Positions 46,909 through 51,601 of a stretch of 51,601 bases of DNA are shown in pieces (the stretch's first letter is position 1; each line of letters opens with the position of its first letter). The DNA is from Rhodospirillaceae bacterium (GTDB lineage Bacteria > Pseudomonadota > Alphaproteobacteria > GCA-2721365): positions 1-51,601 of the forward strand of contig PBKC01000015.1 of assembly GCA_002721365.1 (NCBI GenBank), given 5' to 3'. Made by a program: the position numbers and the translations under genes. The notes under the pieces are model-generated. The model did no database searches, was not told where the DNA came from, and saw nothing but the letters and a program-made list of their open reading frames with translations.

Positions 46909-47559
46909 ATGAAACAGACGTTCTTCAGGCGGTTGGCACCGCTTCTGGTTCTGTTCGGGCTGACGATCGGCGGTCCGGCCGCCGCGCCCGCTCAGGAAAT
47001 CGGCGGCGACGGCGCGCTGCTGCGGTCAATCGAACAATATTTCGATGGCTTCAAGACGCTGCAGGCCCGGTTCACCCAATATGCCCAGGACGGCAGCACG
47101 GCGGACGGCATGCTGTGGCTGAAACGGCCCGGACGCTTCCGCTTCGAATACGCGCCGCCCAACGACATCCTGCTGGTGGGCGATGGAACCTGGCTGATCT
47201 TCTACGACGCGGCGGTCGACCAGGTAAGCCACCTGCCCCTGAACAGCGGGGCGCCCCGATTCCTCACCGCCGAAAAGATCCGATTCGGCGGCGATATCGG
47301 CGTTACCAATATCGAGCGCGACAACGGCATGATTGCCGTGACCGTGGTCGACCGGACGGAGCCGGGCTCGGGATCGCTGACGATGCGCTTCGAGGAAAAT
47401 CCCATGGTGCTCCGCGAATGGACGGTGATGGACGCCCAGGGTCAGGCGACGCGGGTTGTCCTCCGCGACATCCAGTACGGGCCGGATCTCGACAACGATT
47501 TCTTCTATTTCACCGACCACGATCGGAAGAAAGACTTCCGCGTCGGCACATACCAGTAG
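46909..47559 (+). CDS. lolA: Outer-membrane lipoprotein carrier protein LolA
   Basis: The 216-residue periplasmic chaperone carries lipoproteins from LolCDE to the outer membrane. It has a signal peptide (MKQTFFRRLAPLLVLFGLTI, cleaved near APAQE) and the family core: FDGFKTLQARFTQYAQDG, DGMLWLKRPGRFRFEYAPP, LLVGDGTWLIFYD, and the C-terminal DFFYFTDHDRKKDF. An ATG at 46849 overlaps the ftsK stop by four bases, but the ATG at 46909 gives a proper signal peptide and is preferred. No LolB is present, as usual in alphaproteobacteria. Confidence 0.93.
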   Translation: MKQTFFRRLAPLLVLFGLTIGGPAAAPAQEIGGDGALLRSIEQYFDGFKTLQARFTQYAQDGSTADGMLWLKRPGRFRFEYAPPNDILLVGDGTWLIFYDAAVDQVSHLPLNSGAPRFLTAEKIRFGGDIGVTNIERDNGMIAVTVVDRTEPGSGSLTMRFEENPMVLREWTVMDAQGQATRVVLRDIQYGPDLDNDFFYFTDHDRKKDFRVGTYQ

Positions 47560-47611
47560 CGGGCATCCGCCCGGTTCCCTGACCGTCCCCCAAGGCTCTA
47601 TGGATCGAAGC

Positions 47612-47656
47612 GGGCGCTTGCCGTCGATCAGATGATTCCACCTGAAGGGCGCTTGC
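47612..47656. repeat. Two direct repeats GGGCGCTTGC, 35 bp apart
   Basis: GGGCGCTTGC occurs at 47612-47621 and 47647-47656, with a start-to-start distance of 35 bp, in the gap before the PuuD-like gene. They could be binding sites, or chance in a GC-rich gap. Confidence 0.4.
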
Positions 47657-47665
47657 TCTAGTCTG

Positions 47666-47714
47666 CCCGCCCGAACCGGGCCGTCACTCGACGGGGCCGG
47701 TAAGTTCGGGCGGG
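47666..47714 (+). promoter_or_regulatory. Hairpin that would mask the PuuD-like gene's ribosome-binding site
   Basis: CCCGCCCGAAC (47666-47676) is perfectly complementary to GTTCGGGCGGG (47704-47714). The second arm holds the purine-rich GGGCGGGG just upstream of the ATG at 47719, so the folded messenger would hide the start region. No known riboswitch is recognised. Confidence 0.45.
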
Positions 47715-47718
47715 GACC

Positions 47719-48543
47719 ATGTCTTTGAACGAAACACGATTCGACGCTGTCGTACCGCCGACGCCGTTGGTGGGAGTCACCACGTGCAACAAGGTGGTCG
47801 AGCAGCTTCACAACTTCGTCGCCGCGGAACCCTACGTGACCGCCGTCGCCGAGGGCGCGTCGGCACTGCCGATGCTGATTCCGTCGCGACCGGAGGGATT
47901 CGACGTCGAACCGCTGGTGGCGCGCCTCGACGGCCTGGTGGTCACCGGCAGCCGGTCCAACGTGGAGCCGCATCGCTATGGCGGCCCGAACAGCGCGCCC
48001 GGGACGCTGCACGATCCGGCCCGCGATGCCGTCACCTTGCCGCTGATCCGAATGGCGGTCGCCCAGGGCTGCCCCGTCTTCGCCATCTGCCGTGGAATCC
48101 AGGAATTCAACGTCGCCTTCGGCGGGACACTTCATCAGGAAGTCCACACCGTGCCTGGGTTGGTCGATCATCGCCCCGACCGCAGCCGGCCGCTCGACGA
48201 GCAGTTTGCTCCGTCTCAGCGGGTCGATTTCGTCGAAGGCGGCCTCCTCGCCGCGCTCGCCGGATCGAACCACGCCATCGTCAATTCGCTCCATGGCCAG
48301 GGAATCGACCAAGTCGCACCAGGTCTGATCGTCGAGGCGACGGCCCCTGACGGTTTGGTCGAAGCGGTGCGGGTGGCCGGCGCGGAGCGGTTCGCGCTGG
48401 GCGTCCAGTGGCATCCCGAATGGCGCTTCCATGAGCGCCCCCTGTCCACCGCGCTGTTCCGCCTGTTCGGGGAAGCCTGCCGCGACCGGGCGATGGCCCG
48501 GGGACGACCGCCCCGCCCCAGTCCCAAGACAATGACCGCCTGA
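47719..48543 (+). CDS. PuuD-type class I glutamine amidotransferase-like hydrolase
   Basis: The 274-residue peptidase C26 protein has the catalytic Cys in FAICRGIQEFNVAFGGTLHQE and the His-Glu in FALGVQWHPEW. It is closest in form to gamma-glutamyl-gamma-aminobutyrate hydrolase (PuuD) of putrescine breakdown. No other puu gene is near, so a different gamma-glutamyl substrate is possible. A strong RNA hairpin covers its ribosome-binding site. It lies just before xthA. Confidence 0.87.
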   Translation: MSLNETRFDAVVPPTPLVGVTTCNKVVEQLHNFVAAEPYVTAVAEGASALPMLIPSRPEGFDVEPLVARLDGLVVTGSRSNVEPHRYGGPNSAPGTLHDPARDAVTLPLIRMAVAQGCPVFAICRGIQEFNVAFGGTLHQEVHTVPGLVDHRPDRSRPLDEQFAPSQRVDFVEGGLLAALAGSNHAIVNSLHGQGIDQVAPGLIVEATAPDGLVEAVRVAGAERFALGVQWHPEWRFHERPLSTALFRLFGEACRDRAMARGRPPRPSPKTMTA

Positions 48544-48561
48544 GTGGCTGAAGGTTTGCCG

Positions 48562-49356
48562 ATGCCGATTACGATCGCGACCTGGAACGTCAATTCCGTT
48601 CGCCTGCGCCTGCCCGGTGTGGCAGCCCTAGCCGAGGCTCATGCCCCGGACGTCATCTGCCTTCAGGAGGTCAAGGTCGCGCCGGAGCTGTTTCCGATCG
48701 AAGCGGTCAAAGCGCTGGGCTATCCCTATCTGCGGCTCGAGTCCCAGAAGGGCTATAACGGCGTCGCGATCCTGTCGCGTTTGCCGCTGGCACCGATCGA
48801 AAGCCGGCAGTGGTGCACGAGGAATGATTGCCGTCATATCGGCGCCCTGCTTCCAGACGGTACGGCGATCCATAATTTCTACGTACCCGCCGGTGGTGAC
48901 ATCCCGGACCCCGACGAGAATCCGAAATTCGCCCACAAGCTCGATTTTCTGTCCGAGATGGCGGCGTGGTCGGAGGAGCTGGGCTCGGACAACCGGTCGA
49001 TCGTCGTCGGCGATCTGAACGTGGCGCCGCTGGAGACGGACGTCTGGTCGCACAAGCAACTCCTGAACGTCGTCAGCCACACGCCGGTCGAGGTCGCGGC
49101 GTTCGAGCGCGTGGTCGCCGCGGGGTCGTGGGAGGACGCGGTCAGGGCGTTCATTCCGCCGGAAGAGCGCCTATACACGTGGTGGAGCTACCGCGCTCGC
49201 GACTGGTCGGCGTCTGATCGTGGCCGACGCCTCGACCATATCTGGGTGTCGCCGTCACTGCGCGACCAGTTACGGAGCGCATCGGTGCTGAGATCGGCGA
49301 GGGGATGGGAACCGCCGTCGGATCACGTCCCCGTCTTGGCCTCACTCGAGATTTGA
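48562..49356 (+). CDS. xthA: Exodeoxyribonuclease III
   Basis: The 264-residue AP endonuclease and 3'-5' exonuclease of base-excision repair. All active-site segments are seen: ATWNVNSVRLRLP, ICLQEVKV (metal-binding Glu), GYNGVAILSR, VVGDLNVAPLETD (Asp and Asn), WWSYRAR, RLDHIWVS and PSDHVPV (catalytic His). ATG 48562 has GAAGG upstream; GTG 48544, directly after the preceding stop, is an alternative. Confidence 0.96.
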   Translation: MPITIATWNVNSVRLRLPGVAALAEAHAPDVICLQEVKVAPELFPIEAVKALGYPYLRLESQKGYNGVAILSRLPLAPIESRQWCTRNDCRHIGALLPDGTAIHNFYVPAGGDIPDPDENPKFAHKLDFLSEMAAWSEELGSDNRSIVVGDLNVAPLETDVWSHKQLLNVVSHTPVEVAAFERVVAAGSWEDAVRAFIPPEERLYTWWSYRARDWSASDRGRRLDHIWVSPSLRDQLRSASVLRSARGWEPPSDHVPVLASLEI

Positions 49357-50552
49357 ACACCGCCATCGGCGAGACGCCGCAACGGACCGATTGGCCCGGC
49401 GTCTTTTTCGCCCTCAGCATCGGCGTTTTGGCAGCGTATCAGCAGTTCAAGCTGCCGCCTGTCCTGCCGCTTCTGTCGGAAAACTACGGATACGATCGGC
49501 TATTGGCTGGCGGGCTGATGTCCGCCTATGCGGTCGCCGGCCTGTTGCTGTCGATCGGCGTCGGCCGTGTCCTCGACTCTGCCCGCGGGCGGTGGGTCGT
49601 CGGCAGCGCGTTTCCGTTGTTTCTGCTTGGCAACGCCGTATGTCTCGCCGTTCCCGAAATCGGAACGGCCATGCTCGGAGGACGCGTCCTCGAAGGCGCC
49701 GGTCTCGCTGTCATTTCGGTAGCCGGTCCCGCCCTGGCGGCACAGGCCGCCGCGCCGAAGGACAAGCCGCTGGCCATCGCCTTGTGGGCGACCTGGATGC
49801 CGATCGGGCAGGCCATGGCCAATCTGATGGCGGTGCCGGTGCTCGAGGACGCCCAATGGACACCGCTCTGGTGGCTGGCCGTCGCCCTGACGGTCACGAT
49901 CGGTGCGTGGGCGCTCAAGCGCCTGTCGCGGGCTCCGGCGGCGCCTACGGTCGCCGCGCCGCCGCGGACCGGCACGGGGAAGCCGAGCCTGTCGCTGCCC
50001 GTCATCCTGTCGTCCCTGACCTTCATGCTGTGGACGGTCCAGTATCTGGCCTTCACGACCTGGCTGCCGACGTTCCTTGTCGAGGAGCGCGGCCTGTCGC
50101 TCGCCGAAGCGGCGCTCAGCCAGACAATTTCACCCCTGGTACTGATCCCCTTCAACCTGTTGGCCGGGGCGCTGGTCGCCCGCGGCCGGAGCCTGCCCTG
50201 GCTGCTCGCGGGGTCGCTGGTGGCACAGGGGCTTGTTTGGGGAATAGGGCCCTTCGTCACCGGCCCGGCCGGTTTCATCCTGCTGGCGATCTGGGGCGCA
50301 GCCGCCGGGATCACGGCCACCTGCCTGTTCTCCCTTCCCGTCGCCCTGAGCAGCGGGGCGGGCGCATCACAGGCGTTCGGCGTGCTGATGACCGGACGCA
50401 ATGTGGGCGTGCTGGTCGGGCCGGTACTGCTCGCACAAGCCCTGGCGCTGTGGACGAGATGGAGCCTTTCAGCTCAACCCTTCATGGCGTTCAGCATTGT
50501 TGCCGCCATGGGCGCCTTGTGGATCGGCCGCTATCTCCGGCCGCTTCGGTAA
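49305..50552 (+). CDS. Major facilitator superfamily transporter
   Basis: A 12-segment transporter, 415 residues from ATG 49305. The MFS loop 2-3 motif is GVGRVLDSARGRW, and a cytoplasmic loop of Pro/Ala lies near residue 205 between the two halves. It resembles CynX/NimT-like members with no sure substrate. The ATG lies inside xthA (52-bp overlap); a TTG at 49353 that overlaps the xthA stop by four bases gives 399 residues and all the membrane segments, so the true start may be there. Confidence 0.8.
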   Translation: MGTAVGSRPRLGLTRDLNTAIGETPQRTDWPGVFFALSIGVLAAYQQFKLPPVLPLLSENYGYDRLLAGGLMSAYAVAGLLLSIGVGRVLDSARGRWVVGSAFPLFLLGNAVCLAVPEIGTAMLGGRVLEGAGLAVISVAGPALAAQAAAPKDKPLAIALWATWMPIGQAMANLMAVPVLEDAQWTPLWWLAVALTVTIGAWALKRLSRAPAAPTVAAPPRTGTGKPSLSLPVILSSLTFMLWTVQYLAFTTWLPTFLVEERGLSLAEAALSQTISPLVLIPFNLLAGALVARGRSLPWLLAGSLVAQGLVWGIGPFVTGPAGFILLAIWGAAAGITATCLFSLPVALSSGAGASQAFGVLMTGRNVGVLVGPVLLAQALALWTRWSLSAQPFMAFSIVAAMGALWIGRYLRPLR

Positions 50553-50575
50553 CAAATGGGAAGAAGGACCGCGCG

Positions 50576-51265
50576 TCAGCGCGCTAGTCGATAGCCGCCG
50601 GCTTCCGTCACCAGGATGCGCGCGTCCGATGGATCATCCTCGATCTTCTGGCGCAGACGATAGATATGCGTTTCCAGCGTATGGGTCGCCACCGCCGCGT
50701 TGTAGCCCCAGACCTCGTCCAGCAGCACGTCGCGGCCGACCACCTTGTCGCCGGCCCGGTAGAGGTATTTGAGGATCGCCGTCTCCTTTTCGGTCAGCCG
50801 CACCTTGCGGTTCTTCCGGCTATCGATCAGTACTTTGCCGCCGGGCTGGAAGCTGTAGGGGCCGACCGGAAACACGGCATCTTCGGTGAGCTCGTGCTGG
50901 CGAAGCTGTGCCCGCACCCTCGCCAGCAGGACGCCCAGCCGGAACGGCTTGGTGATGTAGTCGTTGGCCCCCGAATCGAGGCCGAGGATGGTGTCGGCTT
51001 CGGTATCGGCGCCGGTCAGCATGATCACCGGCGTGCGCAGGCCCCCGCGGCGCATCAGGCGGCAGACCTCGCGTCCGTCCATGTCCGGAAGGCCGATGTC
51101 GAGGAGGATCAGGTCGAAGCGCTGGGCCCGCGTCTGCTCGAGCGCACCAGCCGCGTTGTCGACGACGACCGTCTCGAATTCCTCGTGCAGCCGCAACTGA
51201 TCGGCGAGCAGCTCGCGGAGCGCCTCGTCGTCCTCGATCAGCAGAATACGCTTGGCCGTCGTCAC
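50576..51265 (-). CDS. OmpR-family response regulator
   Basis: The 229-residue protein has a receiver domain (residues 1-120; acidic pair in LLIEDDEALRE, phospho-Asp in LILLDIGLPDMDG, Lys in DYITKPFRLG) and an OmpR-type winged helix (about 135-229; LTEKETAILKYLYRAGDKVV and THTLETHIYRLRQKIED). GTG 51265 is used, preceded by GGGGCGAGG. No histidine kinase is adjacent, so it is an orphan in the window; its targets are unknown. Confidence 0.92.
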   Translation of the reverse strand: MTTAKRILLIEDDEALRELLADQLRLHEEFETVVVDNAAGALEQTRAQRFDLILLDIGLPDMDGREVCRLMRRGGLRTPVIMLTGADTEADTILGLDSGANDYITKPFRLGVLLARVRAQLRQHELTEDAVFPVGPYSFQPGGKVLIDSRKNRKVRLTEKETAILKYLYRAGDKVVGRDVLLDEVWGYNAAVATHTLETHIYRLRQKIEDDPSDARILVTEAGGYRLAR

Positions 51266-51422
51266 GCCTCGCCCCACCTTGACGGATGATCTTGCCACCG
51301 ATGCGCCGAAGCATGCTTGTCTCGGCCTCGACGCGTAAACTATATCAGCTTCGACACAACGGAAAACTCGCTCCGACGGAATCGCCGGGCGATTTGCGAG
51401 CCTTCGAGGAGCCTCAGGGACA

Positions 51423-51601
51423 ATGTCCGAGCCGCGGCAGACCCAACTCGGCCGGCCGGCACCGGCCGCCATCATCGCGGTCGACCGCGCCTCTGGCGAT
51501 CTGCGCCGCGGCGGCATGGTGCTGGTGCGCGACGAGGAGGGCGGCGCGGCGCTGGTCCTGTCTCCCGAATATGTGAACGCCGCGAGCCTCGATCGCCTGC
51601 G
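51423..51601 (+). CDS. RibA-like (GTP cyclohydrolase II family) protein, 5' part
   Basis: The gene runs off the right edge; 59 codons are seen. The segment AIIAVDRASGDLRRGGMVLV, then EEGGAALVLSPEYVN, is the type of N-terminus found in alphaproteobacterial RibA proteins ahead of the zinc site. AGGGA lies two bases before the ATG. The catalytic domain is outside the window, so the call is provisional. It is divergent from the response regulator with 157 bp between. Confidence 0.6.
   Translation, partial: MSEPRQTQLGRPAPAAIIAVDRASGDLRRGGMVLVRDEEGGAALVLSPEYVNAASLDRL

Overview
The window is about 65% G+C and reads as a chromosome segment of an alphaproteobacterium, most likely from the broad Rhodospirillales. 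Signs of this are the 180-kDa type NAD-glutamate dehydrogenase, the DUF971 protein, the CysNC fusion, a UbiH/VisC hydroxylase, and the block amtB-amtB-aminotransferase-ftsK-lolA-xthA. No species can be named from the sequence alone. I saw no prophage, insertion sequence or CRISPR array.

Bases 1-9.1 kb hold a minus-strand operon for a legionaminic-acid-type sugar. In transcription order it is: EPS-type winged-helix regulator, LegC aminotransferase, LegH acetyltransferase, LegI synthase, LegG hydrolysing epimerase, capsule-type glycosyltransferase, AAC(3)-family acyltransferase, LegF cytidylyltransferase, PtmE-like CBS/guanylyltransferase, and then, after a gap, a ketoacyl-ACP synthase III that runs off the edge. 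The glycosyltransferase and AAC(3) genes are strikingly AT-rich and look like an exchanged cassette. Upstream of the regulator lie a sigma70-like promoter, two identical-format inverted repeats (GTTCA-N5-TGAAC, 30 bp apart, one inside and one beside the promoter) and an 11/12 match to the RfaH ops element.

Bases 9.2-12.7 kb encode sulfate activation (CysD, CysNC, CysQ), probably for polysaccharide sulfation. Next come a DUF218 protein and an RfaH-like NusG paralogue (minus strand). Bases 14.2-21.0 kb hold a second envelope-glycan operon: LegB dehydratase (the missing step of the legionaminate pathway), a methyltransferase-GT2 fusion, a GT39-like membrane transferase, a WecA/WbpL-type initiating transferase and a WbpM/PglF membrane dehydratase. 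The two loci together cover nucleotide-sugar synthesis, lipid-linked initiation and possible regulation.

Bases 21-40 kb are mostly housekeeping: purH, a UMF1-type transporter, a degenerate GGDEF-EAL protein, NAD-GDH, a periplasmic rhodanese without its cysteine, a class-A-like serine hydrolase, tRNA-Gly(GCC), a ProX/YbaK deacylase, CnoX, a Lon-N protein, Trm112, DUF971, a 24-residue membrane peptide, YihY, UbiH and an amidase.

Bases 40-51.6 kb hold two ammonium transporters, the first with a sigma54-like promoter and NtrC-like tandem dyads, then DapC-like aminotransferase, FtsK, LolA, a PuuD-type class-I amidotransferase, exonuclease III, an MFS transporter, an OmpR-type response regulator and the start of a RibA-like gene.
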